The notes under the pieces: generated by a model
Seen by the model: only the letters and a program-made list of their open reading frames with translations
What the model was told of the DNA's origin: nothing
The model's database searches: none
Translations under genes and position numbers: made by a program
Source: Pseudodesulfovibrio sp. S3
Lineage (GTDB): Bacteria > Desulfobacterota > Desulfovibrionia > Desulfovibrionales > Desulfovibrionaceae
Assembly: GCF_004025585.1 (NCBI RefSeq)
Contig: NZ_QTZO01000008.1
Location: 62,001-126,000, forward strand
Direction of reading: 5' to 3'
Length of the DNA: 64,000 bases
Shown here: positions 1 through 13,829 of the stretch, piece by piece
How the letters are laid out: every line of letters begins with the position of its first letter
Numbering within the stretch: position 1 is the first letter of the stretch

Positions 1-1098
1 CTTGGCTCGCTGGTTGTTCTCGTTTTCGTCGATTTTAATACCGAAACATTCCAGTCCCTTGACGGATTCACGACGCACAATACTGTCGTTTTCGCCAATA
101 CCGGCAGTGAAGACGATGGCATCCACGCGACCGAGTACGGCCATGAAGGAGCCGATGTATTTGCGGTTCCGGTAGGTTTGGACGTCCAGGGCGAGCTTGG
201 CTTTTTCATCGCCCTTTTCAATGGCTGCATGAATGTCGCGCATGTCGTTCATGCCGCACAATCCCTTGAGGCCGGACTCTTTGTTGAGCATTGTATCGAC
301 TTGTTCGGAAGTCATATCGCGGGTCCGGGCCAAAAGGGCGTGCAGGGCCGGGTCCACATCCCCGGAACGGGTTCCCATGACAAGGCCTTCCAGTGGCGTG
401 ATGCCCATGGAGGTGTCCACGGCCTTGCCGTTTTTGGTGGCAGTCATGGAACAGCCGTTGCCCAGGTGAACAGTGATGACATTGAATTCATCAAAGGGTT
501 TTCCGACGATGCGGGCGGCCTCTTTGGCAACAAAGGCGTGTGAGGTGCCGTGGAAACCGTATCGGCGAATGCGCAATTCATCATACAGATCATACGGCAG
601 TGCATACATATAGGCTTCTGGCGGCAAGGTCTGGTGATAGGCGGTGTCCATGACGACGACCTGCGGCACTTCCGGGAACAGGCGGCGTGCTACATTGATA
701 CCGGCCAGGTGGCCCGGGTTGTGAAGCGGAGCCAGGGGAATCAGTTTTTCCAGCTCCTCGACCACGGCGTCGTCGACCAGGGTAGGCTGGTGCAGTGTTT
801 CGCCGCCGTGCACGATTCGATGTCCGATGGCCGTGATTTCACACTTGTCCTTGACCACGCCTTTTTCTCCGCAAATGAGATCAATGGCGAGTGTCATGCC
901 TATTTCATGGTTGGGAATGGGCTGCTCAAGCGTGATCTTTTCGGCGGCACCGCTGTCGGGTGCGGCTTTGTGTGTCAGGCTCCCTGTTTCTTCACCAATG
1001 CGTTCAACGAGGCCGGAGCAGAGAATGAACTCGTTTTCCATGTCGAGCAGTTGGTACTTGATGGACGAGCTGCCAGAGTTGATTACAAGTACTTTCAT
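1..1098 (-). CDS. ackA: Acetate kinase, 3' part cut by window edge
   Basis: Converts acetyl phosphate and ADP to acetate and ATP in the cytoplasm, the substrate-level phosphorylation step that ends lactate oxidation. The N-terminus MKVLVINSGSSSIKYQ is the classic acetate kinase start, followed by GHRIVHGG, the FHGTSH motif, HLGNGCS and TRSGDVDP. The reading frame stays open to base 1, so the C-terminus lies outside the window. The ATG follows the pta stop codon directly with no gap, and AAGGGTG inside the end of pta serves as ribosome binding site, so the two genes are probably translationally coupled. Confidence 0.97.
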   Translation of the reverse strand, partial: MKVLVINSGSSSIKYQLLDMENEFILCSGLVERIGEETGSLTHKAAPDSGAAEKITLEQPIPNHEIGMTLAIDLICGEKGVVKDKCEITAIGHRIVHGGETLHQPTLVDDAVVEELEKLIPLAPLHNPGHLAGINVARRLFPEVPQVVVMDTAYHQTLPPEAYMYALPYDLYDELRIRRYGFHGTSHAFVAKEAARIVGKPFDEFNVITVHLGNGCSMTATKNGKAVDTSMGITPLEGLVMGTRSGDVDPALHALLARTRDMTSEQVDTMLNKESGLKGLCGMNDMRDIHAAIEKGDEKAKLALDVQTYRNRKYIGSFMAVLGRVDAIVFTAGIGENDSIVRRESVKGLECFGIKIDENENNQRAK

Positions 1099-3213
1099 TT
1101 ATTCACCCTTTTCTGCCTGGGCCTGGATGGCTGTTATGGTGATGGTGTTGACGATGTCGGGAACGGTGCACCCACGTGACAGGTCGTTGACCGGCTTGTT
1201 CAATCCTTGGAGGATCGGGCCGATGGCCACGGCGTTGGCGGCCCGCTGTACTGCCTTGTAGGTGTTGTTGCCGGTATTCAGGTCCGGGAAGACGAATACG
1301 GTGGCATGTCCCGCCACTTTGGAATTGGGCATTTTGACCTGAGCCACTTCCGGGTCCACGGCGGCATCGTACTGGATCGGTCCTTCTATGGGGTAGTCCA
1401 GGCCGCGTTCCTGTACCAAACTCCTGGCGATATTGGTCGCTTCGGTGACCTTGTCCACATCCTCGCCCTTGCCGGATGAGCCGGTGGAGTAGCTGAGCAT
1501 GGCCACGCGCGGTTCGATGCCGAAGATGCATGCGGTCCCGGCCGAGCTGATGGCAATCTCTGCCAGTTGCTGGGCGTTGGGGTTGGTGTTCACGGCGCAG
1601 TCTCCGTATACGAGTACGCGGTCCTTGAGGCACATGAGGAAGACCGAGGAGACGATGGAACTGCCGGGCTTGGTCTTGACGAATTCGAAAGCGGGTCGGA
1701 TTGTCTGGGCCGTTGTGGTGACGGAGCCTGAAACCATGCCGTCGGCAAAGCCCTTGTGGACCATCATGGTGCCGAAATAGGTCGGGTCGGACATGCGGTC
1801 CCAGGCCATTTCTGCGATGACGCCCTTGTGTTTCCTGAGTTCCAGGTATTCTTCGGCAAAGGAATCGAGCAGGTCGGAGTTGGCCGGGTCAATGATGGTG
1901 GCCCCGGAAATGTCCACACCATAGGTGGACGCGTTGGTTTTGATGGTGGTTTCGTTGCCGAGCAGGACGATGTCGGCCGCGCCTCGTCTGAGCACGATGT
2001 CGGCCGCACGCAGGATGCGCTCTTCCGTTCCCTCGGGCAGGACGATACGCTGGCGGTTGCGGGAGGCCTTGTCCACCAGGGAGTACTCGAACATCTTGGG
2101 CGTGACGCTGGTGGAGCGCTTTTCGACTACGCGGTCGCGCAGTTCGCGTACATTGACGTGCTGGGCGAATCCGCCCAGAGCCGTGGCGATGCGCTGAAGG
2201 TCGTCGGCCTGGATGCGTCCGTAGAGGTTGTTGAGCTGTTGCACGGTCTGGTAGGTGTGGCCTTTGGCGGCAAGCACCGGGACAGGGACTCCGGTCCATC
2301 CCTCGATGAGTTTGTGGACGTTGGTGGAGACGTTCAACCCGCCCGTGAGCACGATGCCGGAAATGTCCGGATACGAGCTGGACAGCCGCGAGGCAAGGCT
2401 GGACAGGATGATGTCCGAACGGTCGCCGGGGGTGATGATCAGACTGCCCTGTTTTATGTATCCCAGGAAGTTTCCGATCTGCATGGCCGCAACCACGTAG
2501 TTGTCCACCAGGGACATCAGCCCGGAGTGGCCGTAGAGGACATCGGCGTCGAGCCACCGGCGCACGTCGTTTATGGAGGGTTTGCCCAGGGCTTCGTCCT
2601 CGGGGATGACGTAGACCGGCATGGCTTCATGGCTTCCCTTGAGCTCGATGTGGCTGACCAGTTCGTCGGTCATGCCCATGGGGGCGCGGTTGACCACGCA
2701 GGCCAGGCAATCCACGCCTTTTTCGGCCAGGGTGTCCAAGGTGGTTTGGGTGATGTTGACCACTTCTTCCGGGGCCTTGTCGCGGCCCGAGGTGACCACC
2801 AGCATGGGAGCGCCGATGTTGGCGGCGATGTCCGCATTGAGGTCGAACTCGAATGCCGGGTCCTTGCCCTTGAAGTCCGTGCCTTCGCACAGGACGAAGT
2901 CGTAGTTTTCCTCAAGTGACTTGTATTTGTTGAGAATATTCTCAAGGACCAACGCGTGCTGACCAGAATTGATCAGCTCGCGGGTCTGTTTGAGAGTATA
3001 CGCGTATGTGTCGCGATAGGGGATGCTCAGCTTGAAGTGGTCAATCATCAGGGCTATGTCGTGATCCTGATTTCCTTCGCCCGGATCATTGATGATGGGC
3101 CGGAAGAACGCGACGTTATGCAGTTCCCTTGTGAGCATCTGCATCACGCCGAGAACTACGGCGGACTTACCGCTTCTTTCCTCGGTGGCGCTCACGTAAA
3201 GGTTCTTGGACAT
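1099..3213 (-). CDS. pta: Phosphate acetyltransferase, long form with DRTGG domain
   Basis: Converts acetyl-CoA and phosphate to acetyl phosphate and CoA. The 704-residue length is that of the long bacterial Pta: an N-terminal P-loop-like domain (residues 1-200, starting MSKNLYVSATEERSGKSAVV), a central DRTGG-type domain, and a C-terminal catalytic domain from about residue 375 (RQRIVLPEGTEERIL; SYSTGSSGKGEDVDKV; GPIQYDAAVDPEVA). An AAGGA ribosome binding site lies before the ATG. It sits 27 bases after the Fe-S subunit stop and abuts ackA, so it belongs to the lactate operon. Confidence 0.97.
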   Translation of the reverse strand: MSKNLYVSATEERSGKSAVVLGVMQMLTRELHNVAFFRPIINDPGEGNQDHDIALMIDHFKLSIPYRDTYAYTLKQTRELINSGQHALVLENILNKYKSLEENYDFVLCEGTDFKGKDPAFEFDLNADIAANIGAPMLVVTSGRDKAPEEVVNITQTTLDTLAEKGVDCLACVVNRAPMGMTDELVSHIELKGSHEAMPVYVIPEDEALGKPSINDVRRWLDADVLYGHSGLMSLVDNYVVAAMQIGNFLGYIKQGSLIITPGDRSDIILSSLASRLSSSYPDISGIVLTGGLNVSTNVHKLIEGWTGVPVPVLAAKGHTYQTVQQLNNLYGRIQADDLQRIATALGGFAQHVNVRELRDRVVEKRSTSVTPKMFEYSLVDKASRNRQRIVLPEGTEERILRAADIVLRRGAADIVLLGNETTIKTNASTYGVDISGATIIDPANSDLLDSFAEEYLELRKHKGVIAEMAWDRMSDPTYFGTMMVHKGFADGMVSGSVTTTAQTIRPAFEFVKTKPGSSIVSSVFLMCLKDRVLVYGDCAVNTNPNAQQLAEIAISSAGTACIFGIEPRVAMLSYSTGSSGKGEDVDKVTEATNIARSLVQERGLDYPIEGPIQYDAAVDPEVAQVKMPNSKVAGHATVFVFPDLNTGNNTYKAVQRAANAVAIGPILQGLNKPVNDLSRGCTVPDIVNTITITAIQAQAEKGE

Positions 3214-3240
3214 TATTGGTTTCCTTGTTTTTTGCGTTGG

Positions 3241-4527
3241 TTATCCACGCAGAGAGTCGGCATAGAGTTCGATGACATGCTTGACGCCCATACCGGCTTC
3301 CTTCTGGGAGAGCATGTCCGTTATCTGGAGCATGCACGCCGGGCAACTGGTGGCCGCGACCTTGGCTCCGGAAGCCATGATGTTGTCTGCCTTGTGGCTG
3401 CCGATCTTTTTGGAGATGTCGTAGTGGGCGATGTTGAAGCTGCCACCGCAGCCGCAACAGGTGCCGGCGTCCGCCATTTCCTTGAAGTCGCAGCCGGCGG
3501 CCTTGATCAGGGTCCGGGGCTGGGCCGTGATGCCGAGAGAATTCTTCAGGTGGCACGGGTCGTGGTAGGTCACGGGTTGGCCGCCGGTCATTTCTCCAGG
3601 CTTTACTTTGAGAATATCCACCAGGAACTGGCTGATGTCCATTGTTTTCCTCTCCAGCACGCCGATGTCGTACTTGCGTGCGGAGTCCCCTTTGTACATG
3701 CGGGGCCACAGTTCCTTGATGGTGGAGGTGCAGGTGGCGCAGCCGGTCACAAGGTAGTCGAACTCGCCCTTGGCAAAGGTGTCCACGTTGAGGCCGACCA
3801 GGGTGTCGAAGGTGTCGGTGTCGCCGCTGGACAGAGCAGGGATACCGCAGCACGCCTGACCGGTCGGCATGAAGACGCCCACGCCGTGGTGTTTGAGTAC
3901 CTTGAGTATGGCTTCGCCCACTTGAGGGTATATCTTGTCGATGACGCAGCCCACGTAGAGGGCGACCCTGATGCCTGATTTCCCTGCCGGGGTATCCAGC
4001 TCGGGCACGAGCTTGTGCAGGGGTTTTCCTGCCAGGGTGTTGAAGTGGCGGTCGCCGATGATGGGTGCGTTGAACCGGGCACAGCTCGATCCGAGCATGT
4101 CGTCCACCTTTTTGGTGAACAGCCCCTGGAATTTGGCTCCCATGTCGGTCAGGGTGTTGAACAGTTTGGGATTCTTGAGCAGACCGCGGAAGATGGCTTT
4201 CTTTGCCGGAGACAGGCCGAAGTAACCGGTCATGATGGCGCGGGCCTTGAGGAAGATGTCCATGACGGACACGCCTGACGGACAGTTCGATTGGCAGGTG
4301 CCGCAGAGCAGACAGCGGTTGAGCTTTTCGTTGACGCCTTCCGGATCGGAGATCATTTCCTGGGCCAGGCCATCGAGCAGGGCGAGTTTGCCCCTGGTGA
4401 CGTCGGCCTCGCGACCGCTTTCGGCAAAGATCGGGCATACTGCCTGACACATGCCGCAGCGCATGCAGCCGACGAGTTGGTCGTCCAGTTCCTTGAACAA
4501 TTGAGCGAGTTTGTGGATATCAGCCAT
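3241..4527 (-). CDS. Fe-S subunit of lactate/glycolate dehydrogenase (GlcF/LldE-like)
   Basis: Electron-transfer partner of the FAD dehydrogenase encoded just upstream. Two 4Fe-4S motifs are visible near the N-terminus, CMRCGMCQAVCP (about residues 21-32) and CLLCGTCQSNCP (about 72-83). They are followed by two cysteine-rich CCG domains (ACCGIPALSSGD; TCCGCGGSFNIAHYD), the layout of GlcF/LutA/LldE and HdrD-type proteins. Length is 428 residues. The start is 9 bases after the dehydrogenase stop. Its place between the dehydrogenase and pta is the same as in D. vulgaris. The final electron acceptor cannot be told from sequence. Confidence 0.9.
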   Translation of the reverse strand: MADIHKLAQLFKELDDQLVGCMRCGMCQAVCPIFAESGREADVTRGKLALLDGLAQEMISDPEGVNEKLNRCLLCGTCQSNCPSGVSVMDIFLKARAIMTGYFGLSPAKKAIFRGLLKNPKLFNTLTDMGAKFQGLFTKKVDDMLGSSCARFNAPIIGDRHFNTLAGKPLHKLVPELDTPAGKSGIRVALYVGCVIDKIYPQVGEAILKVLKHHGVGVFMPTGQACCGIPALSSGDTDTFDTLVGLNVDTFAKGEFDYLVTGCATCTSTIKELWPRMYKGDSARKYDIGVLERKTMDISQFLVDILKVKPGEMTGGQPVTYHDPCHLKNSLGITAQPRTLIKAAGCDFKEMADAGTCCGCGGSFNIAHYDISKKIGSHKADNIMASGAKVAATSCPACMLQITDMLSQKEAGMGVKHVIELYADSLRG

Positions 4528-4536
4528 GTCATTCCC

Positions 4537-5922
4537 CTATTTCAAGCCGATTATCTTGCCGGGATTGAGAATGCCCTTGGGGTCGAGCACGGACTTCATG
4601 CGGCGGGAGTATTCCAGCGTGGCGCGGGAGGTTTCCTGTTCCAGGTACTTGGATTTCGCCAGGCCGATGCCGTGTTCACCGGAAAGGGTGCCGCCGAGTG
4701 CCAGGGCGCGGTCGAATATCATGTCGATGCCCTTTTCCACGCGTTCCCATTCGGCCTTGTCGCGTTTGTCGGTCAGAATGGTGGGGTGCAGGTTGCCGTC
4801 GCCTGCATGGCCGAAGGTACCGATGGTCAGGTCGAGCTTCTTGGCGATTTCTTCCAGGGCCTGGATCATGGCCGGGATCTTGGAGCGCGGGACGGTGGCG
4901 TCCTCAAGTACGCAGGTGGGCCTGAGCTTGGCCAGTGCGGGCAGGGCGTCGCGCCGGGCCTGCCAGACGGCGTCGCGTTCAGCGGCGTCCTTGGCGACCT
5001 TGAGTTCGGTGGCTCCGTTCTCTCTGCAGATCTTTTCAACCATGGCGGCCTCGTCGGCAACCTGTGCGGGATGGCCGTCCACTTCGATCAGGAGCAGGGC
5101 AGCAGCATCCACGGGCAGGCCTGCGCCACGGAAGTTCTCAACGGTGCGGATGGTGAAGTTGTCCATCATTTCCAGGGTGGCCGGGACGATCTTGTTGGCG
5201 ATGATGGCGGCCACGGTTTCGGAGGCGGCTTTCATGGAGGGGAATATGGCCATCATGGATTTGGCGGCCTGTGCCGGGGGAATCAGTTTGAGGATGATCT
5301 TGTCGAATACGCCGAGCGTACCCTCAGAGGCGACCATGAGTCCGGCCAGATTGTACCCGGTGACGCATTTGACCGTGCGGGAACCGGTCTTGACCAGTTG
5401 ACCGTTCACGTCCCAGAAATCCACGCCCATGACGTAGTCCTTGGTAACGCCGTATTTCAGGCCGCGAAGACCACCGGCGTTTTCGGCCACGTTGCCGCCC
5501 AGGGTGGAGACCGTCTGGGAACCCGGATCAGGGGGATAGAACAGGCCGCGTTTGGCGACCTCGGTTGCGAACTTGGCAGTGACCACACCGGGTTCGACCA
5601 CGGCGTACATGTCCGCTTCATTGATTTCGAGGATGCGGTTCAGCCCGTTGGTCAGGACCACGATGCCGCCGGGGTGGGGAATGGTTCCACCGGAAAGGTT
5701 GGTGCCCGCACCGCGCACGGTCAGGGGCAGGCCGTTGTCGTTGCAGAGCTTGGTGACGGCTCCCAGGGCTTCGCTGTTCGGGGGGCGGACAACCAGGGCG
5801 GGCATGACCGAGTCAAGCACGGCGGCGTCGTAGGAATAGGCGTGGCGGTCGGTCTCGCTGGTCATAACGTTTTCGGCGCCAGCTGCGGCTTCGAATTCTT
5901 TGACAATGGCATCTTTGGTCAT
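4537..5922 (-). CDS. FAD-linked D-lactate dehydrogenase (GlcD/Dld family)
   Basis: Likely oxidises D-lactate to pyruvate with FAD; glycolate oxidase GlcD is the closest named relative. The 461-residue protein has the FAD-binding type 4 fold (VRPPNSEALGAV, RGAGTNLSGGTIP, YPPDPGSQTVSTLGGNVAENAGG) and the FAD-oxidase C-terminal domain (GTFGHAGDGNLHPTIL; GTLSGEHGIGLAKSKYL). An AGGAG site precedes the ATG. It is the third gene of the lactate operon, after the permease. Substrate stereospecificity is inferred from family and operon context, not shown by the sequence. Confidence 0.9.
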   Translation of the reverse strand: MTKDAIVKEFEAAAGAENVMTSETDRHAYSYDAAVLDSVMPALVVRPPNSEALGAVTKLCNDNGLPLTVRGAGTNLSGGTIPHPGGIVVLTNGLNRILEINEADMYAVVEPGVVTAKFATEVAKRGLFYPPDPGSQTVSTLGGNVAENAGGLRGLKYGVTKDYVMGVDFWDVNGQLVKTGSRTVKCVTGYNLAGLMVASEGTLGVFDKIILKLIPPAQAAKSMMAIFPSMKAASETVAAIIANKIVPATLEMMDNFTIRTVENFRGAGLPVDAAALLLIEVDGHPAQVADEAAMVEKICRENGATELKVAKDAAERDAVWQARRDALPALAKLRPTCVLEDATVPRSKIPAMIQALEEIAKKLDLTIGTFGHAGDGNLHPTILTDKRDKAEWERVEKGIDMIFDRALALGGTLSGEHGIGLAKSKYLEQETSRATLEYSRRMKSVLDPKGILNPGKIIGLK

Positions 5923-6017
5923 GATCGACTCCTATAAAAATGTGGTGCCCGGTTTGAGGTCCAGGCTTTCGTACTCATTTGTTGGAACATGCTACCATTT
6001 TCCAGGTGGTGTGCAAA

Positions 6018-6044
6018 GGGAGGCGGACGTCTGGTCCGCCTCCC
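6018..6044 (-). other. Intercistronic hairpin between lactate permease and dehydrogenase genes
   Basis: A perfect 11-bp inverted repeat (GGGAGGCGGAC with a 5-base loop) in the 135-base gap between two genes of the operon. On the minus strand it is followed by only three T residues, so it is a weak terminator at best. It more likely stabilises or marks the 3' end of the upstream mRNA segment. Confidence 0.65.
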
Positions 6045-6057
6045 CGGAGCATATCTT

Positions 6058-7767
6058 TTAGAACAGGCCGGGCAGGAACACGAAGCTCATCAGGGTGGCG
6101 ACGAGTCCTACGACCAGGCCGTACAGCAGGAAGGGCCATACGGTCCGCTTCAGGATTTGACCTTCCATGCCGGACAGGCCGACAACGGCGCACACGGCCA
6201 CGATGTTGTGGATGCAGATCATGTTGCCCATGGCACCACCGGTGGCCTGTGCGGCCACGATGATCTGGCGGGGCAGTTCGAGCTGGGCGGCAACGCCCCA
6301 CTGGAACTCGGCGAACAGAAGGTCTGATACGGTGTTGGAACCGGTGATGAAGGCTCCCAGGCCGCCGACGTAGGAGGCAAACATGGGCCATGCATTACCG
6401 GTAATGGCAGCAACGGCCTTTGCCATGGCCAGGGGCATGGACGGATAGGAATTGGGATTCAGGGCCACATCGGCGATGCCGGAGCCGCGGAAGATGGACA
6501 CCAGGGCGACTGCTGCGAACAGGGCGATGGTGGGGTTCTTCATGGTCGTGATGGCCTGGGTCCATGCGGTCTTGACCTTGTTGCCGGGCATGCCGTGGAT
6601 GAGCACGGTCAACAGGGCGACGAGGGTGAACGGAATGGTGCCGGGCAGGTACAGATAGGCGATGGATGCGCCGACGCTCTCGAAACCGAGGATGTTGGTA
6701 AACTTGATGGCCTGGGCGGCAAGGATGCCCTTGAGGCCGAGTTCGGGGATACGGGTGACCACCAGGATCAGGCCGATGAGGATGTAAGGCAACCAGGCTT
6801 TGAACTGGCTCATGTGGGCCTTGAATTCGGTGGAGCCCACGGAAACGGAACCGGTCCATTCGGGATCCCACTTGGCCGGATCACCGAAGTTCCATGCGGT
6901 CTTGGGCATGCAGAAGCCCATCTTGGCGCCGAAGATGATGATGCCGAGGCCCACGAGACCGCCGATCAGGGACGGGAACTCGGGACCGACGTTCCAGGCA
7001 AAGAACAGGTAGGGGACAGAGAAGGAGATAGCTGCGAAGATACAGAATTTCCAGGCTGCTAAGCCGGGCTTCCAGCTGCGTTCAGGGCCGAAGAAACGGG
7101 TGATGAAGCCGAGCATGAAGATGGGCAGGATAAAGATCATGCCGAGGTGCATGAGGGTTGCCCACTGACCCACGACCAGGTTGAAGTCGCCCATGCTGGC
7201 GAAGTTGACTCCGGCAGTGCCTGCGGAGACGGCTTCGTTGACACCGGGGGCCAGGAACTTCAGGCCGAGGACGACCGGAGTGCCGACCGCACCGAATGTG
7301 ACCGGGAAGGAGTTGAAAACAAGACAGATGATGGCTGCGGCCAAAGGCGGGAAGCCCAGGGAAAGCAGCAGCGGAGCGGCTAGGGCTGCGGGGGTGCCGA
7401 AGCCTGCGGCACCTTCAAGAAATGCAGCGAACATGTAGCCGATGATGATGGCCTGGATGCGGCGATCAGGGGTGATGTTCTGCATTCCGTACTGGATGGT
7501 TTCCATTCCGCCCGACTGTTGCAGGGTCCGAAGAATGAGGATGGCTCCGAAAACGATGATCAGAATGCCGATGGCCGTCACGAATCCCTGCAGGGTCAGT
7601 GCGGCGACATAGGCGACGGGAAGATGCCAGACCAGGACGGCCCCGGCGGCGGCTGTGAGCCATGCCAGGGGCATGGCTTTGGTGGCGGGCCAACGCAGGC
7701 CGACCATGAGCACCAGCGCAACGAGAATGGGCAGCAGTGCGATTAAAGCAAGTACTTCAATAGACAT
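6058..7767 (-). CDS. lctP: L-lactate permease family transporter
   Basis: Imports lactate across the inner membrane as proton symporter (LctP family). The 569-residue protein is hydrophobic throughout, with many membrane segments from the N-terminus ([20 protein letters not shown]) and family sequences such as [21 protein letters not shown] and [17 protein letters not shown], where GSNT and the glycine-rich helix are typical. I place the start at 7767 because GGAGG lies at good spacing there; an upstream in-frame start at 7866 would lack a site. It is the second gene after por and is bracketed by two intercistronic hairpins. Confidence 0.95.
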   Translation of the reverse strand: MSIEVLALIALLPILVALVLMVGLRWPATKAMPLAWLTAAAGAVLVWHLPVAYVAALTLQGFVTAIGILIIVFGAILILRTLQQSGGMETIQYGMQNITPDRRIQAIIIGYMFAAFLEGAAGFGTPAALAAPLLLSLGFPPLAAAIICLVFNSFPVTFGAVGTPVVLGLKFLAPGVNEAVSAGTAGVNFASMGDFNLVVGQWATLMHLGMIFILPIFMLGFITRFFGPERSWKPGLAAWKFCIFAAISFSVPYLFFAWNVGPEFPSLIGGLVGLGIIIFGAKMGFCMPKTAWNFGDPAKWDPEWTGSVSVGSTEFKAHMSQFKAWLPYILIGLILVVTRIPELGLKGILAAQAIKFTNILGFESVGASIAYLYLPGTIPFTLVALLTVLIHGMPGNKVKTAWTQAITTMKNPTIALFAAVALVSIFRGSGIADVALNPNSYPSMPLAMAKAVAAITGNAWPMFASYVGGLGAFITGSNTVSDLLFAEFQWGVAAQLELPRQIIVAAQATGGAMGNMICIHNIVAVCAVVGLSGMEGQILKRTVWPFLLYGLVVGLVATLMSFVFLPGLF

Positions 7768-7820
7768 CAAAAATACCTCCGTTGATGTAAGGGAAACCTT
7801 ACAAGGTTGAACAATATGCG

Positions 7821-7858
7821 TGGACGGGCCAGGAGAGGCCTCCGCAACGGCCCGTCCA
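7821..7858 (-). other. Intercistronic hairpin between por and lactate permease genes
   Basis: A 10-bp perfect inverted repeat (TGGACGGGCC and its complement) enclosing a smaller GGAG/CTCC stem, in the 108-base gap between por and the permease gene. No T-run follows on the minus strand, so it looks like an mRNA-stabilising or processing element rather than a terminator. Confidence 0.6.
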
Positions 7859-7875
7859 ACGCACACTTCTAACGA

Positions 7876-11780
<3,905 letters not shown>

Positions 11781-11811
11781 CAGGAGGAAGTGGAATCGAC
11801 TGTTGGGTGGC

Positions 11812-12375
11812 TTATCCGCTTCTGGACGTCTTCCACGCCGGGTCGGTCTTCAGGATCTTTTCGGCAACGGGGCAGGAGTCGATGTGTGCCCCTTTCAGGT
11901 AGCCGGAACTCATCAGGAATTCATTGACTATTTCTCCGCCGACGAATTTGAAGTGTTTCTTGAACAGCTTGGTCCATTCCTCCTTGCTCAGGGGGTGATG
12001 GCTGTCCAGCCAGTTCTTGAAAGAGCCGTATTCCTCTTGCAGGTTCAGGATGATCTGTGCGTTGTGAATAGCGGCTCCGACCTTCAATTTGTTACGGATG
12101 ATACCGGAATCGCTGAGTAAGCGTGTCCTGTCCTCTTTTCCGTATCCGGCTATGGTGGCGATATCGAACTGGTCGTAGGCCCCACGGAAGTTCGACTGTT
12201 TGTTGAGTATGGTCCGCCAGCTCAGGCCGGCCTGATTGATTTCCATGATCAGTCGACCGAAGAGTTCGTTGTCGTCATCGATGGGAAAACCGTATTGCGT
12301 GTCGTGATAGACGCGGTCTACGTCGTTTTCGTCCAGAGTCCAGCACAACTCGCAGTAGGATTGGAAATCGGCCAT
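11812..12375 (-). CDS. tag: DNA-3-methyladenine glycosylase I
   Basis: Base-excision repair enzyme that removes 3-methyladenine from DNA. The 187-residue protein shows the Tag features: N-terminal CELCW, the YHDTQYGFP segment (equivalent of YHDxEWG), NQAGLSWRTILNK, and near the C-terminus HIDSC, whose H-x3-C matches the family's second pair of zinc ligands. The start at 12375 has AAGGAAGG in front; the frame stays open far upstream but lies inside the regulator gene. It begins 10 bases after the response-regulator stop, so it is probably cotranscribed with the two-component system. Nothing about its role suggests a link to lactate. Confidence 0.93.
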   Translation of the reverse strand: MADFQSYCELCWTLDENDVDRVYHDTQYGFPIDDDNELFGRLIMEINQAGLSWRTILNKQSNFRGAYDQFDIATIAGYGKEDRTRLLSDSGIIRNKLKVGAAIHNAQIILNLQEEYGSFKNWLDSHHPLSKEEWTKLFKKHFKFVGGEIVNEFLMSSGYLKGAHIDSCPVAEKILKTDPAWKTSRSG

Positions 12376-12385
12376 CTGTCCTTCC

Positions 12386-13828
12386 TTACAGGGATAGGCC
12401 GTACTTCTTGAGCAGGCTGTAAAAGTGGGAACGGGACAGCTTGGATGCCTTGAGAATTTTAGCAAGGTCGCCGTTGCATTGGCGAATGAGTTCTCCGAGA
12501 TAGACCTTTTCCGCCATTCCCTTGAAGTCCCGCAGGGTGGGCAGTTCCTGGTCGAATATGTCCTCGAATATGTCCTGTCCGAGTTTGCGGACCGGTTCGG
12601 TGTCCATGGGGTCGCTCGGGCCGGGCGCCGTGGCGTCACCGGTCATGCGTTTTATCTGGGTCTTGGCCACCTGGATTCTGAGATCTCGGGGCAGGTGCAT
12701 GGCGTAGAGGGTTTTTTCTTCACCGGCAGTGACCACGGCCCGTTCAAGCATGTTGAACAGTTCCCGGACGTTGCCTGGCCAGTCATAGGTTTCCAGCACC
12801 GGGAAAAAGTCCGAGCCAAGCGTCTTGGGCGGCATCCCGTATTGCTGGCAAAGCTGGCGCACCCGGAAGATGCATAGCGGCCTAATGTCGTCTGTGCGCT
12901 GTGACAGGGGAGGCAGGTGGATGTGCATGGTCTTGAGGCGATAGAACAGGTCGGAGCGGAATTCACTCTGTTCCACCATTTCGCTCAGGTCTCGATTGGT
13001 TGCTGCTATCAGTCTGAAATCACTGGTTTGTTCACGAGTGTCGCCCACTGGACGGAAGGTCCGTTCCTGCAGGACGCGCAGAAACGCCTTTTGCATGGAG
13101 AGGGGCATTTCCCCTACTTCGTCGAGGAACAGGGTGCCGCCGTCTGCCAGCTTGATCAGGCCGATGCGGTCGGCCTGTGCGCCCGTGAACGCGCCCTTGC
13201 GGTGGCCGTAGAGGGTGGATTCCAGCAGGGATTCAGTCAGTCCGGCGCAGTCGACTACGATGAAGTTTTCGGATTTCCTTTTTGAATTTGCATGGATGGT
13301 CGACGCAAACAACTCCTTGCCCGTGCCGGTCTGGCCGGTGATGAGCACATTGGAATTCGAGCGGGCCGCTTGGGACAAGAGGTTGTAACTGACCTTGATG
13401 TTCGGGCTGTCGCCCACAACGCCGGTCAGGTTGAGGTTCTGGGACGCATCCCGGCCCCGCTTCTCGTCGTGATATTTCAAGGCGCGTCCCAGGGTAAGCG
13501 AAATCTCTCGAACACTGGATGGCTTGAGCAGGTAGTCCCAGACGCCGCCCTTGATGGCCAATTCAGCACCGTCGGGATCGCCTTTTCCTGTGAGAATGAT
13601 CACCTCAGGCGGTTCGGGCAGGGCCATGATATCGGGCAGGATGTCCAGGCCGTTGCCGTCGGGGAGCCGGACGTCGAGGAAGACGACATCGAATTCCACA
13701 CTGCGAACCATGCGCAATCCTTCGTCCAGTGTGCGGGCTGCGGCACAACGGTGGGTAAGCCGTGTTATCAGGCTTTCCATGGTTTCGCAGACGTCCAGGT
13801 CATCATCAATAATGAGTATGTTGGCCAC
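12386..13828 (-). CDS. lurR: Sigma-54 response regulator, LurR-like
   Basis: NtrC-type activator of 480 residues. It has a receiver domain (IIDDD acidic pocket, phospho-acceptor Asp52 in FLDVRLPDG, Lys in LLKP), an AAA+ domain with Walker A GQTGTGKE, an intact GAFTGA loop, Walker B GGTLFLDEVGE and the arginine-finger region FRSDLFYRL, then a C-terminal Fis-type helix-turn-helix (NGDLAKILKASKLSRSHFYSLLKKYG). The gene next to the D. vulgaris por operon encodes a regulator of this type reported to control lactate oxidation (LurR). I infer the same role from synteny and from the sigma-54-like promoter at 11552-11568. Confidence 0.88.
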   Translation of the reverse strand: MANILIIDDDLDVCETMESLITRLTHRCAAARTLDEGLRMVRSVEFDVVFLDVRLPDGNGLDILPDIMALPEPPEVIILTGKGDPDGAELAIKGGVWDYLLKPSSVREISLTLGRALKYHDEKRGRDASQNLNLTGVVGDSPNIKVSYNLLSQAARSNSNVLITGQTGTGKELFASTIHANSKRKSENFIVVDCAGLTESLLESTLYGHRKGAFTGAQADRIGLIKLADGGTLFLDEVGEMPLSMQKAFLRVLQERTFRPVGDTREQTSDFRLIAATNRDLSEMVEQSEFRSDLFYRLKTMHIHLPPLSQRTDDIRPLCIFRVRQLCQQYGMPPKTLGSDFFPVLETYDWPGNVRELFNMLERAVVTAGEEKTLYAMHLPRDLRIQVAKTQIKRMTGDATAPGPSDPMDTEPVRKLGQDIFEDIFDQELPTLRDFKGMAEKVYLGELIRQCNGDLAKILKASKLSRSHFYSLLKKYGLSL

Positions 13829-13829
13829 G

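Noticed and set aside
4291-5937. Long open frame (548 codons) on the plus strand
   Set aside because: Antisense to the lactate dehydrogenase genes; no domain features.
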